Source of the DNA: Castanea sativa
Taxonomy: Eukaryota; Streptophyta; Magnoliopsida; Fagales; Fagaceae
Assembly: GCF_040712315.1 (NCBI RefSeq)
Contig: NC_134023.1
Span: 16,997,442 to 17,061,441, forward strand
Direction: 5' to 3'
Length of the DNA stretch: 64,000 nucleotides
The translations under genes were made by a program, and so were the position numbers. This document shows, in pieces, positions 22,227 to 33,856 of this stretch. The notes under the pieces were generated by a model, which had not been told where the DNA came from, searched no databases, and worked only from the letters and a program-made list of their open reading frames with translations. How positions within the stretch are numbered: the first letter of the stretch is position 1; every line of letters starts with the position of its first letter.

Positions 22227-25200
22227 ATATAATTTTGATTATTTTAAATGTACTCATATATATGCATGGGGTATACACTAGTGCAAAATATTAATAATGG
22301 CTAAATAATATCACCTATAATTTTTGTATAAAAAGTACTATAGAAAGTTAATAGGAGTGGATGGAAGAATTGATCGTGAAACTTTTTTATAATTTAGAAA
22401 AAAAAATTAGGAATGAAAAAAATTCTAAGAAAACAATATCTATTTGTTTAAGTTCACATCTTTGAGCCTATTTAAGAGATTCAACATCTAAAATTTCAAC
22501 ATTTGAGGCAAAGAAGTGATATCCCAAATCATTACTATCAAATATAAATAGATAAACTTATACAATATATTCTATTATCTCTATACACAGTATCCTTATA
22601 TATTAAGAGAATTTAAAAAATTAGTTATCACTATCTAAATTGTCAAAATACTGCTAATTTAATTAGATAGTTTTTATTCATAAAAAATAAAAATGAAGTT
22701 AAAATCGTAATACAATAAAGTTCAAAAACAAATAAACTATCAAATATATTTTCTATTACTTCCCATTAGAGACTTAGACAGATACAAATCCCTAACCTGT
22801 TTCTAAAAGACAAAAAAAACTCCAATCTCACGACTGACAACTTCTCACCTCACGACTGACAAACTACAAACAAAAACTCTTCCCACTTCTTCCCTATAGA
22901 AGAATGCAGTGTACGACGAAACTTCCCATTACAAAAATAATCTTTCCACCCTTCCTATCACAAACTACAAACTCTTCCCAAGGATTACTATTCCTAATTG
23001 AAATATGAATTGTGTCAAGCGGTTGCTCCTTTTATAATGCAGTGTTTGTGGTTTAATTGAATAGAAGCCAGAATGTTTTGTGCAACACTAAGGGAAAAAA
23101 AGGTTATTTTTAATGTACTTCGTTTTTCATTTTTAATGATTTATTTATTTTGGCATTTGAACTGCTTTCTTTTCACATCTATTTGTACTACTTTTTTTTC
23201 CATTTTAATGAATGTCTTTTTTCTGTCCAAAATAAAAACACAGTGTGCGTGTGGTTTAATTGAATAGAAGAGAGAAACATGATAGAAAATTTTGTGCAGC
23301 CCTAACAAAAAAATGAACGCCTAAATAGCATTGACATCACATTTTCATGTGTAAATTTGTTCATTTTTGTAGCTAAATGGATGCCAAGAGCTTTGTAGCT
23401 CAACTAATTGGTACTTTCTAGTATCCAGGATTCAAATTCCCACTCCCCTAATGTAACTATTGAAATATCAAAAAATAACTGGATTGGTTGAATTTAATTG
23501 TCTTTGAAAAAGACAATATTATTTGTATTTTATTTGTCATGGCAACCAATTTAGTTAGAGAAGTTAATATACTGTAGCTAATTTACAATATTTAAGTTTG
23601 ACCTAATCACTACCTATGTAATAGTAGTATATAATAGCCAAAAATGTTAAACTATTAGTTTATCTTCTAATATTTTGCCACATAAGTTTTGGTAGTCCCA
23701 CAATTTTACATATTATTTTTTTATTAATTTATTTATTAGGTCAAAATGAGAGTTCTAAACCAACTACTACTCAACAAACTAAAGAGTTTTAAATCAATTA
23801 CTACTCAATAATTTGAAGAGTTTGCATCTATTATAATTTGGAAATGTAGATGCAAAGTCTTCTAAGATTAATAGTTTGCATCTATTATAATTTGGAAATA
23901 TATATTTTTATTTTTCAAAACAATAAAAATGATAAACTTTAGAGATAAGCAGCAACTGTAATTTTTTTTTTTTTTAAACGTGTGTTTGAAAGTGGTGTAG
24001 TGATATAGAAAAAAATTTGGATAAGAAAAATGAGATGAACGAGAGAGAAAAGAAGGCTAAAATTTAGGAGTTCTCTTAATTTTTTATTTTTTGATTTTTT
24101 AAAATGGAGGTTTTTACTTTTATTCGGTTGAAAAAGAAATTTAAAAAAAAAAACCCTAAATTTTAAGGAATAAAAAGATGACCATGAGGGGAAAAAATCC
24201 TAAATTTTAGGAGTTCTATTTTTGAATTCAAAATGAAATTTGTTATTTGACATTTATGCCTCTATTTCTAAGAGAAGTTACCCTTCATTAATGAGGGTAT
24301 TTTTGAACTATATAAAAGTTCAATTCAAAGAAAGGAGTGCGTGCTCAGGGGCTCTTCTATTGTTTTTTGGGTAAAGATTAATAATTTGCATCTATTATAA
24401 TTTAAAATTTATTTTATTTTTCAAAAAATAAAGAGGACTAGCTTCATCGCACGCTCTTAAGTGGATAAAGCAATTTGAAATTCAATAGAAGAGTGACTCT
24501 ATTTTTTAGGCAATGTTTTGGTGGGGGTTAGAGTTGTATTTTTACCGGATTGTCCTTTAGTTTTGTCTTTACTTAAAGTTAGGGATGTAGGGGCATTTTT
24601 GAACCAAAAAAATGAGAATCCCAAACAGGAGAAACCTCTTAAATAATAGTATGGATAAACTTTAGAGATAAGCAATTACTATAATTTCTTTTTTGAACGT
24701 GAAGGGAAAAAAAATCCTAAATTTAGGAGTTTTTTTTTTTATAATTCAAAATGAAATTTGTTATTTGACATTTATGACTCTATTTCTAAATGAACCACAT
24801 AAAAGTCCAGTTTTTTTTTTTTTTTTTTTTTGAGAAACAAACACACACAGGTAAAGAAAAAGGGTTCTAACACAAAGATACACCATAAGTCTACTCAAAA
24901 ACTATAATACATAAAAGTCCAGTTGAAAGAGGTGAATCCTCTTATATATAGTATAGATATAAATAATCAATTACCATCAAATATGAGGATCTGACCCTCC
25001 AAAAATAATAAGCTTCATCCACACACAATCAAATGCAAATTCTAGAGGCATATCATCAAGTGCTAGGGTGCAATACAGTAAGTATACTTACGAACTGAGA
25101 GGGTAATTAGTTCTGATGATTGATTGGTAACACAGATTCCTGCACTTACGTCCAAATGGTACCCCTTGATGCAAGAACAAGTAAAATTCCCTAGTCCGTT

Positions 25201-27305
25201 AATACACTTTTCTCTCGGGAGCTTGCAAGGATTGGGGTTTTCACATTCGTTAATGTCTGTAGATGTAAAACTCATCATTAACTTAAAAAGAACTTTAATT
25301 AATCAAAAGCAATCATATATTAATGACGAAGATTTTTTTTTTTTTAAGTCATAAGTGCCTTTATTCTTCTTGCTTAGAGAAAAGAAATGACATATTATTA
25401 AAATGAAATGGAAGAGTATTAAATATAAGAAGTTTAAAAGAGTTTCAATTCCTGTTTTCTTTTTTAATTGATAAATTATATCCTCTAATTTTGACAATTT
25501 TTCAATTCAATTGTTTTTATTTTTCCATTTCAGTCCTTGAATTTTAATCTATTTTCAATTCAATCCCTCTTTTTAATTACGTGCAATATTTCCGTTGTTT
25601 TTAACGCTTTCCACTTTTCAAAATGCGTTGTTATTATGGATGGAGGTAGACAATAGACAGCAAAATTCCATTATACATTAATTCCATTGGAATTGAAGAG
25701 GAAAGAAAGACTCAATTCAAAATAAGTAGGAAACTAGGAATGGCAATAAAGCAAGGCTAGGTTAGATTAGGCATGCCCCGTCCCCATCACATCCCCTTTT
25801 ATGAGAAGAAGTGGGCAAGGTCAGAGCCTGATAGGTTCAAGATGTATGGAGAGGTATTTTGTTCTTCATAATCAGGTGGTCTCGAAATTGACAACGTAAA
25901 GATGGAAAAAGAACGGTGGACAAAGATGACTGTGAAGGTACCCAGAGAAAACAAGTGTTTTTTTTTTTTTTAAAGTGGTAATTATGTACACACAACCAGT
26001 AGTAAAGTGAGGTGAGCAATGATCCATCCCATCTAGTCACTTTTTTGAGGTAGGAAAATCCTCAACGAGACAAAGTAGATTAAATGTGGTTAAAAAAATT
26101 TTACATCCTAAAAATAGGTTAAAAGTCTAATTTATCAAAAACATATGTTAAAATTAAAAGGAATAATTTGTTATTTAGTTTTTGGGAAATATTAACCAGC
26201 ACCGTGCGGTGCTAACATTTCCTCTTTTGTGTTTAACTTAAAAAAGGAAAAAAATGTGTTAAAAAATGGCTAAAAGAGATAAAAAAATTTGTCAAAAACT
26301 GAAAAATTATCAAAAGTTAAAAAAATTAGCCAATATGTATTGTTAACAGGTATTTTAAGGTGCCCATTAAGACAACTCATCTTTTAAAATTTGTTTTAAA
26401 AATATAGTGTAGATCCATAAATAAATACCTTGGCAACCGTGATGGAGGTATGGATTCCCAAGGTAGCCTTCCATGCACTTACAACGGTACCCAGACCCGT
26501 TGTCGGAATCGATGCAAGTGCTATTACCTCCACATGTGTAACCTGATTTGTTCACGACATCTTTACATGTCTCAGTACCGATCGCCCAATCAAGAACTAC
26601 CGGCGTCATATTTTGGTGTTGTAGACTGTGAAGGGAATCGATGGAGAAATTGAACATGGTTTGTTGGCTAATAAATGCATAGCCACAAGGATTGAAAGCC
26701 CCTACTTTTGCGTGATTATTGAAACTGCGGGATTCCAAAGAAACATGGTTCAACCCATTTGGAATATCTACCTCGCAACACCCAACACCAGAGCAAGACC
26801 CGTTGACTATGTACCTAGTGTTTTCACAAACGGAAACGCAGCCTGTTGAGAAATTTCCTTTCTCTTGCTGGAAATTAAGGTATGCATAAGTGTCACAGCC
26901 AACGACAATGAACTTGTTTTGACTGCTAGAGATGGTGAAATTGAGGCTCGAGTTGAGATACACTGATGTCCATATACTAAGACCCTGATCCAGCACACCA
27001 TGTTTATAACAGTCCTTGGCCATATGCGTCAAGACGTTAGCCTGGCCTTCGAGGGAAAAGTTTGTAGCCGTTAAGCCTCCTAGAAGAATTGGTTGAGTTG
27101 GGCCGAACGAGTTGGTACAATTGACGAAAAAGTTTTGACCTATGTAGCAACCTTCTCTTAGGCCAAATGGATAGGGAATTTCCACATCTCCACACTTGTC
27201 GGGGCAGTTGGGCAGCGCTATTGGAAATGCTATTGCGGCGGCTGCCAATTCAGATAACATCACAGCAACCCAAGTGACTTGTACAAGAATCCCAAGGAAA
27301 CCCAT
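19053..27305 (-). CDS. Wall-associated receptor kinase-like protein (WAK/WAKL), three exons
   Basis: Exons (minus strand) are 27305-26429, 25256-25092 and 20224-19053; all introns are GT-AG, phase 1, giving 2214 nt and 737 aa. The start is the ATG of MGFLGIL, followed by a hydrophobic signal peptide; the longer upstream frame lies in transposon DNA. Residues ~30-140 form a Cys-rich GUB_WAK-type region (CGDVEIPYPFGL). A first EGF-like module ends exon 1, and exon 2 is a calcium-binding EGF (DINECENPNPC). A membrane span lies at ~349-367. The kinase has GRGGFG at 424-429, Lys in AIKK (~445), HRDVKSSN (540-547, an RD kinase), DFG (560-562) and GTLGYLDPEY (580-589). Family members bind pectin or oligogalacturonides at the wall and signal in defence and growth; the ligand here is unknown. 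All key catalytic residues are present. Confidence 0.92.
20770..21700 (+). repeat. Diverged tandem repeats in WAK intron 2
   Basis: Segments containing TCTAATTTTA...CC, then TTTTTGTG(A/T)CAA(G/T)TGAATTATT and a run like ATGCAAAAA recur about five times at ~130-210 bp spacing. They are interrupted by the TA microsatellite at 21392-21449. Confidence 0.75.
21392..21449 (+). repeat. (TA)n microsatellite
   Basis: About 28 TA units inside the tandem-repeat block. Confidence 0.96.
23381..23480 (+). mobile_element. tRNA-derived SINE-like sequence
   Basis: An A-box-like element, TAGCTCAACTAATTGG (23396-23411), is followed 16 bases later by a B-box-like GGATTCAAATTCC (23428-23440). Both fit a tRNA-type internal Pol III promoter but the tRNA fold is not kept. 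Ends and target duplication were not resolved. Confidence 0.5.
24797..24924 (-). mobile_element. Retroposed insertion with 16-bp target duplication (minus strand)
   Basis: ACATAAAAGTCCAGTT is present at 24797-24812 and 24909-24924. The 96-bp insert starts with a T-run and continues GAGAAACAAACACACACAGG; read on the minus strand it is a short body with a poly-A tail. Long target duplication plus poly-A is the mark of LINE-driven insertion (SINE or 5'-truncated LINE). Confidence 0.85.
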
Positions 27306-27497
27306 ATTCCCACTATTCGATATTTTTCCTAGAAGAGGGGTAAGAGAGCACCGTGTTTGTGCATGGAAAACATTCCATACATGCTGCAATTTATAGGTGC
27401 CGAAAGATAATGTTCCACTATTCGGTATTTTAGTTAGCACAGAAGGATAATGTTCTTTTTTTTTTTTCAATGTTCTTGATAATACAATAAAGACTTG

Positions 27498-30400
27498 GGT
27501 TGCACCAACACGCCGTTTTTGGCGACGTGTCGGTGTCCAACACGTGTCGGACACCGGTACCAGCACGATTCGTCGGACTCTGGTATCCGAGCAGTGTCTG
27601 TTTTTTTTTTTTTTTTCGCTTCTCCGACACGGCACCGACGCGGCTCCGACACGTCTGACACGCCAGCAGTGAAAAAAAAAAAAAAAAGAAGGAAAATCAC
27701 AGATTTTTGACAGATGGACTTACCAATACCGTTGATTTCATGATATACCCTAAAACAAAAGTCTAAGAACTCATTTGCCCAAAACCCACAAATTGTCACT
27801 TCTCAGTTCTTAACCCACCGACACTTCCTCTGATCTCCGCCCACTATGCCACTGACCTGTCCCTTGCCGGAGCTAGATCGGGCCGATCGGCGAGCTCCAT
27901 AGACATCGACGTCATTCCTGTCCCTTCCGATCTCTCTCTCTCGACGTGGACAACTCAAGTCCGACGCTTCTCTCTGTTTTTTTTTTTTGTGTTCTTTCAG
28001 ATATTTGTTTGGCTGGTTGGGTGAATGAGACGGGTAGCTTTATTTAAGTTATATTATAAGAAGATGCGTATGAGGAATCTTCGCGTAGATTGAAAAAAAA
28101 AATTAGAAGATGCGTGGAGAATCAGATGCGTATGAGGAATCTTCGTGGGATATACTGGGATTTTGTTACATTATTTGCCATATGATATAATGTTGTTAGT
28201 TGTTACTGCCATAGTTTAATTTATTTATTAAAGTTGAATTACTTAAATATTGTAGGTGATTTACTAAAATGAATATTGAAAGTGAAAAATCAACTGAGTC
28301 AGTTGCTCCTCTATGGAAATATGTTACTAAGTTAGAAAAAGCAGCTGCTGGTGGTGGGAATGTTACTTTCAGATGTAACTATTGTGAAAAAACTTTTAAG
28401 GGGTCTTATTCAAGGGTGAAGGCACACTTGTTAAAACTGTCTAATTGTGGAATACAACCATGTGGTAAGGTTGGAGATGAGTATCTAAATGAAATGCAAA
28501 AATTAGAAGATGCGTATGAGGAATCTTCGCGTAGATTGAAGAAGCCTAAGCTAGTGTCTTTACCATCTGATTCTCCTAGTAGTCCTCATTTGGGTCCTAC
28601 TCTCAGTAGTACAGCTACAAGTCATCCATTTTTTCAGGAAAAAAAAAAGGGGTTGGGAATCCTACTTCGGAGATGTGTTTTAACAATCAATGTCGAGAGC
28701 AATTAGATTCTCTTATTGCTAGGACATTTTATTATGCTGGTTTACCCTTTCACTTTGCTAAGAACCCGTATTGGATTGAGATGATCAAATTTGCATGTAA
28801 TAATAATTTAGTTGGCTATATTCCTCCGGGTTACAATAAATTAAGAACAACTTTGTTGCATAAAGAGAAGGTACATATTGAGAAGTTGTTAAAGTCAATT
28901 AAAGACACTTGGAAAGAAAGGGGTTTAAGCATAGTAAGTAATGGGTGGACAGATCCACAAAAAAGGCCACTTATTAATTTTATGGCTACATCAGAGAAAG
29001 GGCCACTTTTTATCAAATCCATTGATGGTACCAAAGAGTACAAAGACAAGCACTTCATTTCTGATTTGTTTCTAAAGGTCATTGGTGAGGTTGGGCATAC
29101 TCATGTTGTCCAAGTTATTACTGATAATGCATCTGTTATGAAAGCTGCAGGATCTATTGTTGAAGCTGAATATCCTTATATATTTTGGTCACCTTGTGTT
29201 GTACATAGCCTCAATTTGGCCTTGAAGAATATATGTGCACCTAAGAATTCTTTGCAGGATGAGGTTGCATATAATGAATGTAACTGGATTGCACAAGTTT
29301 TAGATGAGGCAACTTTCATTCGTATTTTTATCACAAATCATTCTATGAGATTAGCAATTTTTAATTCATTTTCCCCTTTGAAATTACTTGCTGTTGCTGA
29401 AACACGATTTGCTTCAATAATCATCATGCTTAAAAGATTGTTTCAAGTAAAACAGCATTTTCGAAATATGGTCATTAGTGAGGAATGGATGTCATATAGA
29501 GAAGATGATGTAGGAAAAGCTCAAACTGTGAGGGATTATGTTTTGAATGATTTGTGGTGGGACAAGGTTGCATATATTCTGAGATTCATAGGACCTATTT
29601 ATGAGATGCTTTGAGTGGTTGACACAGATGCTCCCATTCTCCATAAGGTGTATGAAATGTGGGATTCCATGATAGAAAATGTGAAGAAAGAAATATACCA
29701 GCAGGAAGGCAAGGAAGAATATAAGGCGTCTCCATTCTATGATGTGGTACATGCTATACTTATTGAACGGTGGACTAAAAATTGCACACCACTTCATTGC
29801 CTAGCTCACTCCTTGAATCCGAAGTAATTTTTCTATCTCTTTAATCTTTTTTTTTTTAATATTCTTTAGGCATTTCTAATTTGCTTTTAACTAGGTATTA
29901 TACTAATCAATGGATTGAGGAAGTCAAAGGTCGTGTTGCGCCACACAAGGATGCTGAACTTTCTACGGAGAGAAACAAGTGCCTCAAAAGATTCTTTCCT
30001 GATATTGATGATAGGAAGAATGTTACTATGGAGTTTGGTTTGTTTTCAGGAATTAGGGCTTATGATGATGATAACATGGATGATAGGTGGATCTTGGATC
30101 CAATGCTTTGGTGGTCAAATTATGGGTCCAGGTTGCCAATGCTTCAAACTTTAGCTCTAAAGCTTCTTGGACAGCCTTGCTCATCATCATGTGTTGAGAG
30201 GAATTGGAGTACATATGGCTTCATCCATTGTATGAGGAGGAATAGAATTACTCCTAAACGTGCTGAAGATTTAGTGTTTGTTCATTCTAATCTTCGGCTT
30301 CTTTCAAGGAGGAAAGAAGAGTACACTAAAGGAAACTCTAAGAAGTGGGACATTAGTGGAGATACTTGGAATGAACCATTTGGAGGACATGGGTTGCTTG

Positions 30401-30896
30401 AGATTGCTTATCTCACACTAGATGAACCAGAGATGGAGATAAGTCTTGTTGAGAATGATGACTATATTGATGACAACGATGATGTTGTTGTTCTGTGATC
30501 CTTTTATGTTTTTAGTTATCCTTTTATGTTTTTAGTTTGATATTGAACTTCTTGTTCTATGGTAATCTTGACAGTTTAAAGTTTGGTTTCCTTTTATGTT
30601 TCTAGTTTGATGTTGAATACATGAATGTAGCCTATTTAAACTTTTGGTTTGTACTCTAAACATTTTATGTATATTATTGTATTACTTTGGGTGTTAATTT
30701 GCTTATTTGTAGTTCTTACATTATTTAAATTTTAGACATAAATGTATTTTATGTCTAAAAATATTTTAAAAAATGCCTAAATATAAATTTTAATTAATTA
30801 TTTAATTGCCGTATCCATGCTATGTCGTGTCCTTGTTTTTCAAAAATTGTTGTATCGCCGTGTCCGTGTCCGTGTCGTGTTCGTGTCCGTGCATCA
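27498..30896 (+). mobile_element. hAT-family DNA transposon, inactive
   Basis: A BED-finger/hAT transposase remnant (28269-30498) is flanked by imperfect inverted ends: GGTTGCACCAACACG at 27498-27512 and the complement of TGATGCACGGACACG at 30882-30896. Both ends continue into GTGTCGG/CGTGTCC-rich subterminal repeats (27515-27665 and 30827-30890), typical of hAT transposase binding zones. No clean 8-bp target duplication was found, so the ends may be off by a few bases or have mutated. Confidence 0.8.
28269..30498 (+). pseudogene. hAT transposase (BED finger, DUF659-like region, hAT dimerisation domain), disrupted
   Basis: The frame opens at 28269. Residues ~35-70 form a BED zinc finger (FRCNYCEKTFKG...KAHLL). 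A frame change occurs at the A/G run 28637-28652, after which the frame resumes near 28673 with a DUF659-like region (GWTDPQKRPLINFM; ITDNASVMKAAG). An in-frame TGA stands at 29612-29614. A 71-nt intron at 29824-29894 joins two parts in phase. The C-terminal hAT dimerisation domain lies at ~30110-30300 (LLGQPCSSSCVERNWS). The two lesions make an active full-length enzyme unlikely. Before decay it would have cut and joined hAT ends. Confidence 0.88.
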
Positions 30897-31847
30897 TAGT
30901 ATACTGATTCATCATACATCAGAGTAATCATTTTACTTCCAATCTCATGCACTGAAAGTCTCACTGTGCAAGAAATCATCAATGCCATAAGGTTCACATA
31001 GCTGGCATGGCTCTCACACTCAGAGATGTCAATCACAATCTAATTTTTGCCAGTTTGTGCAATAATGCATTTGCTGCCTTCAATATGTGGCTGTGATAGA
31101 AAATATGACCAAGTTTTTTTTTTTGGTAGAAAGGAAATGCATTAAAAACTAAAGAGTTTTGGAACAACCTGAAATAGTCTGGAACTGAGAGACCAAAATA
31201 TCTAGAATTCATCTTAAACATCTAAACAATTCGGAATAGACCAAAACGGAACAGGTAAATGCACCGAATTAAGCACCAAAATAACCTAAATGAAAATTTT
31301 TTACCAAAACAGAATGGAATTTAAAACCTTGCTAGAAACCCAAAGCTTAGGTTACCAACCCCCACCCATAGCCACAAAATTCACTTTCTTTTTCAGCATG
31401 TTTTCATCACCCTTTCAAATCAGACACACAACACTTTAGTCTATATAGGAATCATTCATAAACACCAACCCAAGTAATTTTAGGATTCCTTCCATCCATC
31501 AACACCATCATCGGAGCAAAGATTAATGATACTTTCCTCTCTTCAAAGAAAGAATAGGGTCTAGCTCCACCTTTTTGGAGTTACGACTAGTAATTAATTG
31601 TGTTAATTTGAACCAATTAGAATTTATTGTCTTTTTAGATGTTAGAGTCATATTTTTTGTAAATTGGCAAATTTGAGTAAAAACTCACTTTTTATGTATT
31701 TGAGTCCTAATTTAGAGTGTCTAGAAAGCGTTCAAGAAAGATCAATTCAATCAAAACTACTCAAGGTTTGCTCAAATCAATGCTGCAACTTTTGTCTCGA
31801 CAGATAGCTTGGAAGCAACGGATCCATCGAGGGAATTTATACCTCGA
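30897..31847. other. No gene seen
   Basis: There is no protein-like frame. A T-run at 31115-31125 followed by GGTAGAAAGGAAATGCATT resembles the 3' tail of a LINE on the minus strand, but no target duplication was found. Confidence 0.5.
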
Positions 31848-33851
31848 TGTTGGGAAATTAAGACCCCGGTTGATAGAATTAACAAGTTTTAAACACAAGT
31901 TGTTGATTAGATTTATTATGAATAAACCTTGTTAAAACAAATAAACATCAATTTCATGTCAATATCATGCACAACGGAATAGTAAATAAGACAAGATATG
32001 ATAACCTAGGAAAACCAATGAAACAAACTAGTTTCATAGTAAAAAAAATCCGGGGGGAAACCTTCCAAAAAAGCAATTCACTATAATAAAGAGAAGTTTC
32101 AGATCTAGTACAAAACATTTGTCCTTAGACTCTACAATCCCCGTAGATGAACTTACAGTAGAAACCTTCTACCACTTCAGAACCTCTGAACTCTTTAATA
32201 TATGAACGTCATTGTAAAGTTGTGATTTACAACTATGTTTTATGTTAGCTTTATTCCATGACAAAAAGGATTGTATTTGCTTTAATTTGTTCCTTGTATT
32301 TTTGTGGGATTTTGTTGTATTGGGTTTAGTATTAAGTTAGTGAAGATTCAAGCTAAATTGAAGATTAGTGGTTTTCATGACTGTCTCGCTAGTAGCTAAC
32401 CTGCAAAAGAGCCACGTGAGAAGCACTGGAAGCTGAAGCGTCGTGCCAGCCTGGAGGATTTCGCTAGTGTCTCGCGAGTTAGGCCTTCCCGTGAGACACC
32501 CGCAAAACTCTCTGCCTGGAGGTTTTTTAAAGTGTGACTTTCTTACCCTTCACCCATACTATATATACTCTCATTACCCATAAATGTGTAAAGAGGCTAT
32601 TCAGAGAGAAAAACTCTAGATAGATTTTCAACAACACACACACCCATCTTTTAGAGACAGAGAGCTACTCATCCTTAGAGAAAAATCATTGTAACGTCTT
32701 CTCCTTCCCTCTCCCATTATCATACCTTGAGAGAAGATTTGTATCCAAACACAACCCACACCTTTCAAGAGTGTAGAGAGTGTTTTGGACCTTGGGAAGC
32801 TTTGGGGATTAGCCAAAAGAAGCCGGTGAGGCTTGGCAGATGCAATCCGGCGTATTGCGGGATCCGGAAAGCTAGAGAAGACATGACTCCGTGAAGTCCG
32901 TTAGTAGTTGGAGCTTGGAGGGCTCAAGTACATTGGGTAGACTAGGCTTGGAGGGTCTTTTGTTATTCATGTACTCCAACTTTATTCTCTAGTGAATCGA
33001 TTACCGCTTGGAGGGCGGCGGAGAGGTTTTTCACCAAGTTCTTCGATTTCCTCTTCGATAACACATAGGCGTGTTATCTTGTGTTTGCATATCTCTTCTC
33101 TTACTCTTGTGCTTTACTTTTATTGTTTGTTGTTCATGTTTGTGCACTAGAGTAGTATCGGTTGTTTGCGCTTCATTTACTCTTGTTTCCGCACTTAGAT
33201 AAGTTAGAGTAAAAGCAATCTAGCCGTAATCTTTTAATTTGGAGTCTAAACAAGCTCTTGTGTTTTAACATAAATCCGAGCTTTCAGTCATCCTTTTGCA
33301 CGGATCTCAGTACATGACTAACCAATGATACACGGCTCCCAGTACGTGACTAACTCCAGCAACTTGAAGATGTTGTTGGCTGCAAAGTACTTCACTGTAA
33401 ACTTGAAGATGCAGTAGCTTCTTTCAGAAAGAATAAGACATTAGGTCACTTTCTGCATGTGTTCTCCCTGTATGACAACCATTAAAATAAGCTTTATATA
33501 TGTCTAGGATTGTGAGAAAAGAAACTCTACACATACATGTCAGCATGAGCCGAAAATTAGATCTGAGAATTCTGATTTCATAGATCTTGACATATACAAC
33601 TTCGGTCGAACTTCTGTTGAGCTTCAACAATAAACCTCGATAAAAAGCTTTTGTCAAGACATCTGTCGAGCTTTAATGAACAACACTTTTTCCCTTGTTT
33701 CTTGGTCAAATTTGCATGGCTTCAATAGTAAACTTGAAAACTTGTTTCTTGAAGTACTAAACTCATCCAATTATAAGTAAAATACGTTTTGTCAAAGGAT
33801 TAGCCAATTTACATAACATATGTCTCTAACAATCTTACATATGTCCTAACA
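31848..33851 (+). mobile_element. Solo LTR (TGTTGGG..CTAACA), split by another solo LTR
   Basis: The pieces are 31848-32212 and 33292-33851, about 925 bp together. It begins TGTTGGGAAATTAAG, ends TCCTAACA, and is flanked by the 5-bp duplication CTCGA (31843-31847 and 33852-33856). The TGTTG..AACA ends suggest a Copia family. No internal region is present. Confidence 0.82.
32213..33286 (+). mobile_element. Solo LTR of the gag-only family
   Basis: The 1074-bp sequence is collinear with the LTR at 3829-4919, starting TGTAAAGTTGTGATTTACAA and ending GCTTTCA. It has the target duplication GTCAT at 32208-32212 and 33287-33291. It is inserted into the older solo LTR at 31848-33851. Unequal recombination between LTRs of a full copy would produce this. 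Confidence 0.93.
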
Positions 33852-33856
33852 CTCGA

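Larger units (their letters stand above)
20225..25091 (-). other. Intron 2 of the WAK-like gene (4867 bp)
   Basis: It separates the EGF exon from the membrane/kinase exon. It is far longer than intron 1 (25257-26428) and AT-rich. It contains diverged tandem repeats, TA and CA microsatellites (20563-20586, 21392-21449, 22203-22227), a SINE-like sequence and a retroposed insertion. The donor GTAAGTATAC (minus strand, from 25091) and the acceptor TTCTAATGTAG (ending 20225) are strong. Confidence 0.85.

Noticed and set aside
27306..27635. Long open frame extending the WAK-like protein upstream to 27635
   Set aside because: The extra residues are low-complexity or lie in hAT terminal repeats, and the ATG at 27305 is followed directly by a good signal peptide.
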